From Caldilineaceae bacterium (GTDB lineage Bacteria; Chloroflexota; Anaerolineae; Caldilineales; Caldilineaceae): a stretch of 64,000 bases of DNA. A model generated the notes under the pieces. The model was not told the origin of the DNA, made no database searches, and was given only the letters and a program-made list of their open reading frames with translations. The stretch is taken from NCBI GenBank assembly GCA_026645575.1, contig JAPKMW010000059.1, positions 1 through 64,000 on the forward strand, written 5' to 3'. The translations under genes and the position numbers were made by a program. Shown one piece after another: positions 7,913 to 16,466 of the stretch (its first letter is position 1; each line of letters begins with the position of its first letter).

Positions 7913-8614
7913 ATGCGATTAGGAATTTTGAATGCAACCACGCCGGCGGATGAAGCGCTCTTTCAGATGCCGGAGATGACCAACTTCTGCACCTTCTTTG
8001 CCCAGGTTCCCCACAACCTCACCTTCGTCGAATACCGCATTACCGAAGGCGACTTGCCACCGACGCCACAGGCTTGCGACGCCTACCTTGTCACCGGCAG
8101 TCCGCAAGGGGTCTATGACCCGCAGCCGTGGATCAGCGCGTTGGCCGACTTTCTCCGGCAGAGTTATGCCGCCGGCCAGAAATTAGTGGGCATCTGCTTT
8201 GGGCATCAGATACTGGCTCATGCGCTGGGCGGTCATGCCGAAAAGGCGGTGGTCGGTTGGGGCATGGGCTTGCGCCGCTTTCCCATCGCCGCCACCCCCG
8301 GCTGGATGACGCCGGCGTTGACACAGGGGCAACTCTACTTCTGCCATCAAGACCAGGTGATGCGCCTGCCGGCTGGCGCCCAACGGCTGGCCGGTGATGC
8401 TTTCTGTCCCAATACGATCTTTGTCATCGGCGATCAGGTCTTGGGCATTCAAGGTCACCCCGAATTTTCGACGGCCTTTATGGCTGTCCTGATTGATACG
8501 CTGGGGGAACAGGCCGGCGCAACCGTCGCAGCACAGGCAGCCGCCTCGCTGCATGAGGGGGCGCCCGATGGCGGCATTGTAGCACAGTGGATTGTTAATT
8601 TTTTACAGCAGTAA
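7913..8614 (+). CDS. Class I glutamine amidotransferase-like protein
   Basis: A 233-residue cytoplasmic enzyme of the GATase1 (GMP-synthase-amidotransferase-like) family. The nucleophile elbow GICFGHQ (about residues 97-103) supplies Cys, and GIQGHPEFS (about 181-189) supplies the His-Glu pair, so the catalytic triad is intact. The oxyanion strand YLVTGSPQGVYD is also present. Such stand-alone domains hydrolyse gamma-glutamyl amides (for example gamma-glutamyl-GABA or other adducts); the substrate here cannot be told. It is monocistronic as far as visible and followed by nested hairpins at 8622-8701. Confidence 0.85.
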   Translation: MRLGILNATTPADEALFQMPEMTNFCTFFAQVPHNLTFVEYRITEGDLPPTPQACDAYLVTGSPQGVYDPQPWISALADFLRQSYAAGQKLVGICFGHQILAHALGGHAEKAVVGWGMGLRRFPIAATPGWMTPALTQGQLYFCHQDQVMRLPAGAQRLAGDAFCPNTIFVIGDQVLGIQGHPEFSTAFMAVLIDTLGEQAGATVAAQAAASLHEGAPDGGIVAQWIVNFLQQ

Positions 8615-8621
8615 CTAAGTG

Positions 8622-8701
8622 AGGCGTTACGCAGTTGGCGAGCGCCACCAGCGCTGTCAGGTTTGCGAAACCTGACAGCGCTGGGCAAGTGCATAACGCC
8701 T
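8622..8701. terminator. Nested hairpin after amidotransferase gene
   Basis: The inner arms 8650-8664 and 8668-8682 are a perfect 15-bp inverted repeat with a 3-nt loop. Outer arms (GGCGTTA near 8623, TAACGCC near 8694) extend it. There is no T-run; it is probably a 3'-end hairpin. Confidence 0.6.
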
Positions 8702-8736
8702 ATAAGTGTTTTACCAAATAACTCATGCTTTGTTGA

Positions 8737-8820
8737 CCCGTCCCGTAGGGACGCTTGAATTTAGGGCGAGAAAGGGAAAGAAAAGATTATCTGTCCCTAA
8801 ACTCAACCGCCCCTACGGGG
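8737..8820. repeat. Palindromic repeat family 2, copy 1
   Basis: Starts CCCGTCCCGTAGGGACG and ends with its complement (CCCCTACGGGG); the inner arms carry TTTAGGG/CCCTAAA. A second copy lies at 56973-57053 with the same termini and the same CTAAACTCA block, so this is a dispersed element and not a local hairpin. Confidence 0.75.
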
Positions 8821-8898
8821 CAAACTCACTTGTATGAGAACAGCGCACAAGCTATCAAAAACTATTGAAAAAACAGTCGCTTTGCAAGGTGGGTAGTT

Positions 8899-10101
8899 TT
8901 GAAAAATCGATTTTTTGTCGCTTTGTTGGTTGGCCTGGCAGCCTTTGCACTCTACTGGGGGACGCCCCATTATTTCGACCGAACGACAACGCCCGATGTG
9001 GCTTATTTTAATCAGTTGGCCGAAGCCTTTTTACAGGGGCGGCTCTACCTGGCGGAACCGGCCAGCACCCATGATTTGACCTTGCACGCGGGGCGCTGGT
9101 ATGTCCCCTTTCCTCCCTTGCCGGCGTTGTTGATGCTGCCGTGGGTGGCGGTGATGGGGCTGGCGTCGCTCAATACGGTCTTCTTTGCGGCGCTCTTTGG
9201 CGCAATCAATGTGGCGTTGATCTTTCTGCTGCTCAGTGGGTTGGCGCAACAGCAGTGGACCCACCTGGGGTTGAGCGACAACCTCTGGCTCACCCTGCTC
9301 TTTGGGTTGGGGAGCGTCCACTGGTATATGGCGACGATTGGCTCGGTCTGGTTTGTCGCCCAGATCTGCACCGTGACCTTTGTGGCGCTGGCGCTCTGGT
9401 TGGCGGTGGCGGGGCGGGCGCCCTGGCTGGTGGGGCTAGCGCTGGCGCTGGCTATACTGGCCCGGCCCAATGTGCTGTTCACTTGGCCGCTGCTGTTGGG
9501 TATGGCCGCCACCCATCTGACGGCGGCGGGACGACCGCTCAAGTGGTCGCAGTTGGTGCGCTGGGCGCTGCTTTCGGCAATCCCGCTGGTGTTGGCGTTG
9601 GGGGCATTGTTGCTTTATAACCAGGCGCGCTTTGGCAATCCCCTCGACTTTGGCTATCTAACCGAAAATGTGGCCGAGAAGCTGGCGCCCGATCTACAGC
9701 GCTATGGGCAATTCAACCTGCACTATCTCCCCAAAAATTTCTGGGCCATGTGGCTGGCCGGCCCGCAATGGGATGAGGAGCTACGCTTCTGGCGTCCCGA
9801 CCCCGAAGGCATGAGTTTGCTCTTGACTACGCCGGCACTGATCTACCTGGCCCGCGCCCGCCAACGTTCCTGGCTGGTCATCGGCGGCTGGTCAGCCTTT
9901 TGTCTCTTGTTAACGCCCCTGTTACTTTACTATAATACTGGTTGGTGGCAATTTGGCTATCGCTTCAGCCTCGATTTTATGGCGCCTGTGCTGGTGCTAC
10001 TGGCGTTGGCTGCACACCAACGGGTCACGGGATCGATGCGACTGCTCGTTCTGGCCGGGGTGCTGGTCAATTTGTATGGCGTGGTTTGGTGGCATTCGTG
10101 A
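8899..10101 (+). CDS. Polytopic membrane protein, GT-C glycosyltransferase-like
   Basis: A 400-residue protein with about nine or ten hydrophobic helices. It begins with a TTG start (8899) served by AAGGTGGG at 8886-8893. After the first helix, the extracytoplasmic loop carries PDVAYFNQLAEAFLQGRLYL and YVPFPPLPALLMLPW, the arrangement of acidic and aromatic residues typical of GT39/PMT-like GT-C transferases, which use lipid-linked sugars. The catalytic acidic residue is not securely assignable. The family call is by pattern, not by a diagnostic motif; it could also be an uncharacterised membrane protein of the same fold. Confidence 0.6.
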   Translation: MKNRFFVALLVGLAAFALYWGTPHYFDRTTTPDVAYFNQLAEAFLQGRLYLAEPASTHDLTLHAGRWYVPFPPLPALLMLPWVAVMGLASLNTVFFAALFGAINVALIFLLLSGLAQQQWTHLGLSDNLWLTLLFGLGSVHWYMATIGSVWFVAQICTVTFVALALWLAVAGRAPWLVGLALALAILARPNVLFTWPLLLGMAATHLTAAGRPLKWSQLVRWALLSAIPLVLALGALLLYNQARFGNPLDFGYLTENVAEKLAPDLQRYGQFNLHYLPKNFWAMWLAGPQWDEELRFWRPDPEGMSLLLTTPALIYLARARQRSWLVIGGWSAFCLLLTPLLLYYNTGWWQFGYRFSLDFMAPVLVLLALAAHQRVTGSMRLLVLAGVLVNLYGVVWWHS

Positions 10102-10105
10102 GAGA

Positions 10106-10172
10106 AGTTGGTTGGGTAGTTGGTTGGTTTCGACAGGCACAACCAACCAACCAACCAACCAACTACCTTACT
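10106..10172. repeat. Palindrome of GGTT/AACC words
   Basis: The left arm (10106-10129) repeats GTTG/GGTT; the right arm (10141-10172) repeats AACC five or more times. It lies between the membrane protein and the oxidoreductase, just before the latter's AAGGAG at 10181-10186. Confidence 0.7.
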
Positions 10173-10195
10173 TATAATCTAAGGAGAGTACGGTC

Positions 10196-11095
10196 ATGTT
10201 AAAAATTGGTATTCTTGGTAGTGACAACAGCCATGCTGAGCGCTTTTCCGAATTGCTAAACCTGCCCGAACATCCCAATTTTCTGGCCGATGCTGATGCA
10301 CAGGTGGTGGCGATCTGGGGGCAAGAGCCGGCGCGCACACAACAGGTGGCGCAACAGAATCGGATCGCCACCATTGTCGATGACCCTGCTGCCATGTTGG
10401 ATCTGGTCGATGCGGTCATCTGTGTGACGCGGCATGGTGGGCTACACCTGGATCTGGTGCGGCCCTATGTACAAGCGTGCATCCCCACCTTTGTCGATAA
10501 GCCGTTGGCAATTGACCCGGATGATGCCCGCACCATTGTCGCTCTGGCTGCACAAAATCGCACCTCCTTTAGCTCCTTTTCCACGGTGCGTTTTAGCGCC
10601 GATACCCAGAACTTCTGGCAACAGGCGCGTGAATTGGGCGGCGTGAGCGTCGGCACCTATAGCGGCCCCGCCACCCGGCGCAACCCCTATGGCGGTGTCC
10701 TCTTCTACGCCATTCACAGCATCGAAATCATGTTGATGACGCAAGGGGTGGGTGTGCAGTGGGTGCAGGCGTTGGAAGGGCCGGCCGTCGATGGGGCGGG
10801 GAATGGGGCAATGGTGGCGACCTGCGCCTGGAAAGATGGCATGATGGCGACAATTGAGTTGACGGTCGATGCCGCCTATGCCTTCCGCGCCACCGCTTTG
10901 GGGCGTAACGGCGTCCACTCGGCCACCCTCAACATTGCCGACTGTTACCGCCAGGGCATGAAGCAGATCCTCATCGTCCTGCACGGCGGTTCCAGCCCCG
11001 TCCCGCCCACAGAGATGATCGAAGCGATCCAAATCGGCGCCGCCATCGAGTTGAGCCTGCAAGAGGAGCGGCGGGTCTTTTTGCATGAGGTATAA
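10196..11095 (+). CDS. Gfo/Idh/MocA-family oxidoreductase
   Basis: A 299-residue cytoplasmic NAD(P)-dependent dehydrogenase-like protein. The N-terminal Rossmann fold starts KIGILGSDNSHAERF, where the usual GxGxxG is altered to GSDNSH. VDAVICVTRHGGLHLDLV and the family signature FVDKPLAID (the Lys-Pro of the EKP motif, here DKP) follow near residue 100. The C-terminal half is the alpha/beta dimerisation domain. AAGGAG lies nine bases before the ATG. Members oxidise or reduce sugars, inositols or similar polyols; the substrate is not predictable here. At 299 residues it is shorter than the usual 330-380. Confidence 0.8.
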   Translation: MLKIGILGSDNSHAERFSELLNLPEHPNFLADADAQVVAIWGQEPARTQQVAQQNRIATIVDDPAAMLDLVDAVICVTRHGGLHLDLVRPYVQACIPTFVDKPLAIDPDDARTIVALAAQNRTSFSSFSTVRFSADTQNFWQQARELGGVSVGTYSGPATRRNPYGGVLFYAIHSIEIMLMTQGVGVQWVQALEGPAVDGAGNGAMVATCAWKDGMMATIELTVDAAYAFRATALGRNGVHSATLNIADCYRQGMKQILIVLHGGSSPVPPTEMIEAIQIGAAIELSLQEERRVFLHEV

Positions 11096-11151
11096 AGGTA
11101 GACAGGTAAATAGGTCTGCAACAGCAATACCTGTGTACCTTTCCTATCGAT

Positions 11152-12453
11152 CTACTTCAACTCCGTCCGGCTATATCCCAAAATTTGGCGGGCAACGATG
11201 AGGGTGTTGATCTGGCCGGTGCCTTCGTAAATGTCGTTGATCTTGGCGTCGCGCATCCACTTTTCGGCCAGGGTCTGGGTGCTGTAGCCGAGGGGGCCGA
11301 GCAGTTCGACGGCCTTTTGTGTGATCCAGGTGACGACTTTGCCCGCTTTGACTTTGCACATGGAAGATTCCAACTGGTTCTCCTGACGGGCATCAAGGAG
11401 TGCGGTGGCTTTGAGGGTAAGCAACCAGGCGGCTTTGAGTTGGGCTTCCATCTCCAGCAGGTCGGCCTGGACGGCGCTGAGTTTCCAGCGTGGTTTGTCA
11501 TAGTCCATGGTCACGCCCTGTTTGGCCAGCGTGTCACGGGTGAACTCAAAGGCGGCGCGGGCAATGCCGATGGCGCTGGCAGCGACGATGGGGCGGGTAG
11601 CGTCAAAGGTTTTCATCGCGCCTTTGAAACCCTTGCTCCCCCGTCCGCTCTGTACTTCGGCGTCGCCAAGCAAATTTTCTGCCGGCACGCGACAGTTGTC
11701 CAGAATAATGGCAGCAGTGTCGCTGGCGCGGATGCCGAGCTTTTCCTCCACCTTGGCGATGATTGCGCCTGGCGTCCCCGCTTCGACCACAAAGGGTTTC
11801 ATGCCGGCGCGACCGGCGCTTTTGTCCACCGTCGCCCAGACCACCACCAGCCCATCTGACTCTTCCAACGCCAATTTGCCGCTGGTGCAAAAGATTTTCT
11901 GTCCATTCAGCACCCATTCATTGGTCGCCGGATCAAAGATGGCTGTTGTTTGGATGTTGCTGGTGTCAGAACCGGCCTGTGGCTCGGTCATCGCCATCGC
12001 GCCCCATTTGGGATCGCCTGCGGTAAAGCGACGCAAGAAACGTTCCAGTTGATCGGGCGAACCGACGGCGTTGATCGCTGCGCCGCCTAATGCACTGCCT
12101 GGAATACAGAGATAGACGCCGGCATCGCCCCAACTCAGCATCTCGATCATGTGAACTAATGTTTGGTTGGCAAGGCTGGCCTTAACCGCGCCATTGGCGT
12201 CGGCTTGCGCACCATCCGCATTGGTTTCAGCGGCGCCATTCTGCGCCTTGCGAGCGCGCTTTAAGGCCGCTTCCAGATTGGATAACTCCATCTGCTTCAT
12301 CTGCGGCCACATCATCTGCACAAATTTCACCGGGCGCACATGTTCGTGATCATCCAGATAGCGACTCTCTGGCCGCATCACATTTTCCGCCACCGTGCGC
12401 ACCGGCACGAGTTGTTTTTCAATGGCTTCCGGTGTTTTGAATTCGATTGCCAT
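11152..12453 (-). CDS. Acyl-CoA dehydrogenase
   Basis: A 433-residue FAD enzyme of fatty or branched acyl-CoA beta-oxidation. The N-terminal helical domain is followed by MTEPQAGSDTSNIQ (substrate/FAD loop), the middle beta domain and the C-terminal helices ending INDIYEGTGQINTLIVARQILG, where the Glu of YEGT is the usual catalytic base. A low-complexity Ala/Asn/Asp insert sits near residues 60-85. The start at 12453 has GGAG in front; the longer frame to 12585 is an extension through a repeat. It is downstream of a second acyl-CoA dehydrogenase gene on the same strand, but a 200-bp palindrome lies between them. Confidence 0.92.
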   Translation of the reverse strand: MAIEFKTPEAIEKQLVPVRTVAENVMRPESRYLDDHEHVRPVKFVQMMWPQMKQMELSNLEAALKRARKAQNGAAETNADGAQADANGAVKASLANQTLVHMIEMLSWGDAGVYLCIPGSALGGAAINAVGSPDQLERFLRRFTAGDPKWGAMAMTEPQAGSDTSNIQTTAIFDPATNEWVLNGQKIFCTSGKLALEESDGLVVVWATVDKSAGRAGMKPFVVEAGTPGAIIAKVEEKLGIRASDTAAIILDNCRVPAENLLGDAEVQSGRGSKGFKGAMKTFDATRPIVAASAIGIARAAFEFTRDTLAKQGVTMDYDKPRWKLSAVQADLLEMEAQLKAAWLLTLKATALLDARQENQLESSMCKVKAGKVVTWITQKAVELLGPLGYSTQTLAEKWMRDAKINDIYEGTGQINTLIVARQILGYSRTELK

Positions 12454-12468
12454 AGTTTGCTCCGTCAA

Positions 12469-12650
12469 GAGATAAAGAGGTTGAGAGATTGAGAGATTAG
12501 GGGAGATCATGCTAAAACGCTGGTAACTACCAAGCCTACCCGCTCGTAGCCAGTCCGTGACTGGCGGCCCCACACCGCCAGTCACGGACTGGCTACGAGC
12601 GGGTTAGTAGTTACAAACGCTGAATCTCTCAATCTCTTCAATCTCCTCAA
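12469..12650. repeat. Nested palindrome enclosing a MITE-like element
   Basis: The outer arms (about 12469-12508 and 12621-12650) are degenerate AGAGATTG words and their complement. Inside, 12523-12614 is copy 1 of the GTAACTAC...GTAGTTAC element (arms with CGCTCGTAGCCAGTCCGTGA and its complement). It looks like an element inserted into the loop of an existing palindrome. Confidence 0.75.
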
Positions 12651-12656
12651 GTTTAC

Positions 12657-13748
12657 TTACGCCAACAACATCCCATCCCACATGGCAAAACCACGTCCGT
12701 TGCGCAGCCAGAGTTCGACCGGGTGGTCGCGCACATAGCCATGGCCGCCAAGAACCTGGACGGCGTTGTCGGTTACCTCCAGCACCATCTTGTCGGCGTA
12801 CTGTTTGGCGAGGAAGGCGGCTTTGCTGGCGTCTTGTTTGCTGTCGTAGCGGTAGGCTGCTTCCCAGACCAGCAGGCGGGTCGCCTCGATTTCAATGCGC
12901 ATGTTGGCAAGCATAAAGGCGATACTCTGGCGGTAGGCGATGGGTTCGCCAAAGGCGGTACGTTCTTTGGCATAGGCAAGGGCATACTCATAGGCGGCGC
13001 GCGCCTGACCAACGGCCAGGGCGGCCAAAGCAATGCGACTAACGGCCAGGAAACGGCTCAGACGAATCCCTTTAGCGCCCCCCAGGCGATTGGCGGCGGG
13101 GATGCGCACTTGATTAAAGGTGACCGGGTAGACGCCAAAAGCTTTAACCCCCATCAACATCGCCCGTTCGCCGACAGTGACGCCGGGTGCTGTTGCCGGC
13201 ACCATAAAGGCTTGGGTGGTGCCATTTTCTTTGGCATAGACCAGGAATTGTTCGGCCTCCGCCGCCAACGGCACATAGGTTTTTTGCCCGTTGATCAGAT
13301 AGTTATCCCCCGCTTTAACAGCGGTTGTTGCCAGATTGGCGGGGTCAAATTGATAGACCGGCTCGATCAGGGCGGCGGTGGCGCGAGCAAAGTGTTCGTT
13401 GCAAAATTGGGGCAAATAGTCAGCTTTCTGTTGCGGCGTTCCCCAGAGGGCGACCGGCAGAGCAAAGAGGTTGGGGGTGAGCAGGTGGAGCGAGATGCCC
13501 ACGTCGCCCCAGCCTAGTTCTTCGAGGTAGAGGGCGCTGGTCAAGGCCGAATACTCGCCAAAGCCGCCATAGGCCGGTTCGATGCTGCCAGGGAGCAGGC
13601 CCAACTCCCAGCCGGTCTGTACCAGTTTGGCCGGGATGGCGTGTTGTTCTTCAGCTTCACGAAAGCGGGGACGCAGCTCCTTTTCGGCAAAGCGATGAAC
13701 GGTTTCGACCAGCATCTTCTGTTCTGGTGTCATGTCAAATGAGTACAT
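12657..13748 (-). CDS. Divergent acyl-CoA dehydrogenase paralogue
   Basis: A 363-residue acyl-CoA dehydrogenase fold: N-terminal helices (MTPEQKMLVETVHRFAEKEL), central beta domain and C-terminal four-helix domain with RTAFGEPIAYRQSIAFML and VQVLGGHGYVRDHPVE. The FAD/substrate loop reads ALIEPVYQFD in place of the common A-x-TEP-x-AGSD, and the protein stops at RNGRGFAMWDGMLLA, without the YEGT segment that carries the catalytic Glu. It may be non-catalytic, use another base, or form a heteromer with the neighbour. The start at 13748 has a GGAG in front. The 263 bp upstream (13749-14011) are divergent to the PchB-like gene, with no gene seen. Confidence 0.88.
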   Translation of the reverse strand: MYSFDMTPEQKMLVETVHRFAEKELRPRFREAEEQHAIPAKLVQTGWELGLLPGSIEPAYGGFGEYSALTSALYLEELGWGDVGISLHLLTPNLFALPVALWGTPQQKADYLPQFCNEHFARATAALIEPVYQFDPANLATTAVKAGDNYLINGQKTYVPLAAEAEQFLVYAKENGTTQAFMVPATAPGVTVGERAMLMGVKAFGVYPVTFNQVRIPAANRLGGAKGIRLSRFLAVSRIALAALAVGQARAAYEYALAYAKERTAFGEPIAYRQSIAFMLANMRIEIEATRLLVWEAAYRYDSKQDASKAAFLAKQYADKMVLEVTDNAVQVLGGHGYVRDHPVELWLRNGRGFAMWDGMLLA

Positions 13749-14011
13749 GGCAACTCCATTCGTAATATGATCTTTCATCATCCGATGACGTGCAGGCGTT
13801 TGTGTGATTCGTGTTGCGTGAACTGTGGACAACTGACGCCCGTTCGTTTAAAATCGATGTGGATAAGCACTGATGCCGCTTATTCTACGTGATCGTTGTT
13901 GTGCCGCAGTTGCGGCGCAGTTCATTGTCTGTTTGCGGAGATGACCCGCTTGCGGTAGGATTGGAGCATTCAATTCAAGCAACGCGTCATAAACTTGTGA
14001 GATGTCGGATA

Positions 14012-14314
14012 ATGATACCACCTGAAGCTTGTGCAACGATTGAGGAAGTGCGGCAGGGAATTGATGAGCTGGACCGCACCATCATTACAGCGCTGGGACA
14101 GCGCTTTCATTATGTCAAAGCGGTGACCCGCTTTAAAAAGAACGCTGAAGAGGTGCGCGCGACGGAACGCTATCAGGCGGTGTTGCGGTCGCGCCGGCTT
14201 TGGGCAGAAGAAGCAGGGCTAAACCCGGATGTGATCGAAGAGATGTACCGCTTGTTGATTGCCCACTTTATTGAAGAAGAGATGAAGTTAGTCCACAGCG
14301 TGCAGAAGATGTAG
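14012..14314 (+). CDS. Isochorismate pyruvate lyase/chorismate mutase-like (PchB type)
   Basis: A 100-residue all-helical AroQ-fold protein. It aligns along its whole length with PchB: P-E-x-C near the N-terminus, EVRQGIDELDRTIITALGQR in helix 1, FHYVKAVTRFK containing the active-site Lys, and RRLWAEEAGLNPDVIEEMY later. PchB makes salicylate from isochorismate and has side activity as chorismate mutase. No PchA-like isochorismate synthase is in the window, so the physiological reaction is open. The start is the ATG at 14012, chosen because PchB proteins begin here; the Shine-Dalgarno is weak. A hairpin follows. Confidence 0.85.
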   Translation: MIPPEACATIEEVRQGIDELDRTIITALGQRFHYVKAVTRFKKNAEEVRATERYQAVLRSRRLWAEEAGLNPDVIEEMYRLLIAHFIEEEMKLVHSVQKM

Positions 14315-14348
14315 AAGTTCGCCTTCTGGCAAAAGACGAACTTCTTTG
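14313..14348 (+). terminator. Hairpin after PchB-like gene
   Basis: The arms AGAAGTTCG (14313-14321) and CGAACTTCT (14337-14345) are followed by a short T run. Probable intrinsic terminator. Confidence 0.55.
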
Positions 14349-14380
14349 CGGCCCGCAGAGAACAAACAAATGGAGTGTGT

Positions 14381-15619
14381 GTGGAGTTAGCGCAAGCCCG
14401 TGTAGCCCTGGTGCATGATTGGTTGAACCAGATGGGCGGGGCGGAAAATGTCCTAGAAGAACTGGTGGCGTTGTTTCCCCGCGCCCCGGTCTATACCAGC
14501 ATGTATGCCCCGGAACAGATGCCGGACGATTACCGCCGTTGGACGATCCAGACCAGTTTTATGCAACGGCTGCCGGCGGTGGCGACCCATCATCAAGCCT
14601 ATCTGCCGCTCTATCCGCTGGCCTTTGAGCGGATGGATTTGCGTGGCTATGATCTGGTCCTAAGCAACAAAAGCGGCTTTTGTCACGGCGTCCAGACGCA
14701 CAACGGCACTGGCAACCAGGGCACGCATCACTACCCCCATCACGCCATCCACGTTTGCTACTGCCTGACCCCCACCCGTTTTCTCTGGCTCTATGACCAC
14801 TACCGGGAGCGGGAGCAGATCGGCGGCGCCCTCCATGCGGTGTTGCAACCAGTGCTACGCTTATTACGGCGTTGGGACTGGCAGGCGGCGCAACGGGTTG
14901 ATCACTTTGTGGCGATCAGCAGCACGGTACAAAAGCGCATTGAAACCATCTATGGTCGCGACAGTGTGGTCATCCACCCGCCGGTTGACACCACCTACTT
15001 CGCCCCCGATCCAACCGTGCCGGTCGGGGATTATTACTTGATTGTCAGTCGGTTGATTCCCTATAAGCGGATCGACCTGGCGGTCAAAGCGTTTAATCGT
15101 CTGCCTGACGAGAAACTGTTGATTGTAGGGGACGGACGGGATCGCGCCTCGCTGGAAGCGCAAGCCCGCCCCAACGTGCAGTTCCTAGGCCGCCAAGCGG
15201 ACGAACGGGTGCTAGAACTGTTGCGCGGCTGCAAAGCCTTTCTCTTCCCTGGTTTGGAAGATTTTGGCATCGCCCCAGTGGAGGCGATGAGCGTCGGGCG
15301 GCCAGTGATCGCCTACAAGGGGGGGGGCGCCCTGGATACGGTAATCCCCGGCGTCACTGGTGAACTCTTTGCCGAGCAGAGTGTGGAAAGCTTATACAAG
15401 ACCCTGGTCAACTTTAACCCGACAGCCTACGGTTCGACGGCTTGTCGCGCCCAGGCCGAACAATTTAGCGTGGCTCAGTTTCGCCACAAGTTGTTGACCT
15501 TTTTACAAACTGTGTTAACGGCGCCGCCCCCCTGTCTGGAAGAGGCAAGAACCGTTCTGTATAACCAAGCGCTGGCTGCCCCTTCCACGCGGGAGGGCCT
15601 TGGACTGAATCGAACCTGA
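14381..15619 (+). CDS. Glycosyltransferase, GT4 family
   Basis: A 412-residue cytoplasmic GT-B enzyme. The N-terminal domain starts ARVALVHDWLNQMGGAENVLEEL (donor-side glycine turn). The C-terminal domain has YLIVSRLIPYKRIDLAVKAF and the nucleotide-sugar binding loop FLFPGLEDFGIAPVEAMSVGRPVIAYKGGGALDT, with the EX7E-type pattern of GT4. It probably adds a hexose during exopolysaccharide or glycolipid assembly. The start is GTG at 14381 (GGAG at 14372-14375); an in-frame GTG at 14375 is possible. The next gene, a Wzz-like protein, begins 7 bases after the stop, so this is a polysaccharide operon fragment. Confidence 0.88.
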   Translation: MELAQARVALVHDWLNQMGGAENVLEELVALFPRAPVYTSMYAPEQMPDDYRRWTIQTSFMQRLPAVATHHQAYLPLYPLAFERMDLRGYDLVLSNKSGFCHGVQTHNGTGNQGTHHYPHHAIHVCYCLTPTRFLWLYDHYREREQIGGALHAVLQPVLRLLRRWDWQAAQRVDHFVAISSTVQKRIETIYGRDSVVIHPPVDTTYFAPDPTVPVGDYYLIVSRLIPYKRIDLAVKAFNRLPDEKLLIVGDGRDRASLEAQARPNVQFLGRQADERVLELLRGCKAFLFPGLEDFGIAPVEAMSVGRPVIAYKGGGALDTVIPGVTGELFAEQSVESLYKTLVNFNPTAYGSTACRAQAEQFSVAQFRHKLLTFLQTVLTAPPPCLEEARTVLYNQALAAPSTREGLGLNRT

Positions 15620-15626
15620 AACGCTT

Positions 15627-16316
15627 ATGGAACTTTACGAATATTGGCAGATCCTTCGTCGCCGCTGGTGGCTGCCGGTGGTGCTGACGGTGGCTGTCGC
15701 CCTCATTAGCCTATTGCAACTCCGCCCCTGGCAAACCCCGCCCCCCAGCTATAGCGCTTCGCTGCGGCTGCTGGTTGGTGTCCAGCCGGCGGCGGCGGAT
15801 ACAACCGCTTACGACCCCTATTACTACGCCTGGCAAACCAGCGAATATCTGGTAGATGACTTCACAGAGGTGGTGCGTAGCGATCTCTTTGCCCAACAGG
15901 TGAGCAAGCGATTGGCTGCGCAAGGGCTGACCGTGCCAGCCAGCGCCATTCAGGGAAGTTCGACCACCGGCAAACTCCATCGCATTCTCTCGCTGAACCT
16001 GACCTGGCCCAACCAACGTGAACTAGAAGCGATCACCGCTGCCGTCCTGAGCGAGTTTCAGGAAAATACCCCTTTTTACTTCCGTCAACTGGGTACTGAC
16101 ACCGCCATCATCAGCATCCTCGACGAACCGCGCATCACCCCTGTCGCCCCACCACTACGTCAACGGCTGGAATTCCCCCTGCGCATCATTCTCGCCTTCC
16201 TGGCCGGCCTCCTCCTCGTCTTCCTCCTCGCCTACCTCGACACCACCATCCACCACCGCCAGGAGTTGGAAGCACTGGGATTCCCCGTATTGGGAGAAAT
16301 TCCGCGGCATAGGTAG
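15627..16316 (+). CDS. Wzz-type polysaccharide chain-length/co-polymerase protein
   Basis: 229 residues: the short cytoplasmic N-terminus MELYEYWQILRRRWW, one membrane helix (about 15-33), a ~140-residue external domain, and a second helix (about 185-207, IILAFLAGLLLVFLLAY) followed by a short tail, IHHRQELEALGFPVLGEIPR. This is the Wzz/GumC topology that sets chain length of surface polysaccharides; the tail resembles the linker that precedes a BY-kinase domain, but no kinase is fused. It is co-transcribed with the glycosyltransferase upstream. Confidence 0.85.
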   Translation: MELYEYWQILRRRWWLPVVLTVAVALISLLQLRPWQTPPPSYSASLRLLVGVQPAAADTTAYDPYYYAWQTSEYLVDDFTEVVRSDLFAQQVSKRLAAQGLTVPASAIQGSSTTGKLHRILSLNLTWPNQRELEAITAAVLSEFQENTPFYFRQLGTDTAIISILDEPRITPVAPPLRQRLEFPLRIILAFLAGLLLVFLLAYLDTTIHHRQELEALGFPVLGEIPRHR

Positions 16317-16466
16317 ACAGGGACACAGGGAATAAGACCTATTTACCTGTCTACCTGTCTACCTATCTACCTGTCTACCTATCTACCTATCTACCTATCT
16401 ACCTGTTTACCTGTCTACCTGTCTACCTGTCTACCTGTCTACCTGTTTACCTGTCTCCCTGTCTAC
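16309..16466. repeat. Degenerate 8-bp tandem repeat (CTACCTGT) palindrome
   Basis: After a short left arm of GTAGACAGG words, about 16338-16466 is an uninterrupted run of some sixteen CTACCTGT/CTACCTAT/TTACCTGT octamers. The same octamers recur at 25301-25380, 36504-36618 and 53736-53864. It lies between convergent genes. Confidence 0.85.

Noticed and set aside
12454..12585. N-terminal extension of the acyl-CoA dehydrogenase
   Set aside because: It is read through the intergenic palindrome; the family N-terminus and GGAG support the start at 12453.
16338..16466. CTACCTGT tandem array considered as a CRISPR or attachment site
   Set aside because: Unit is 8 bp without spacers, and the same words occur as palindromes in other gaps; no integrase or cas gene nearby.
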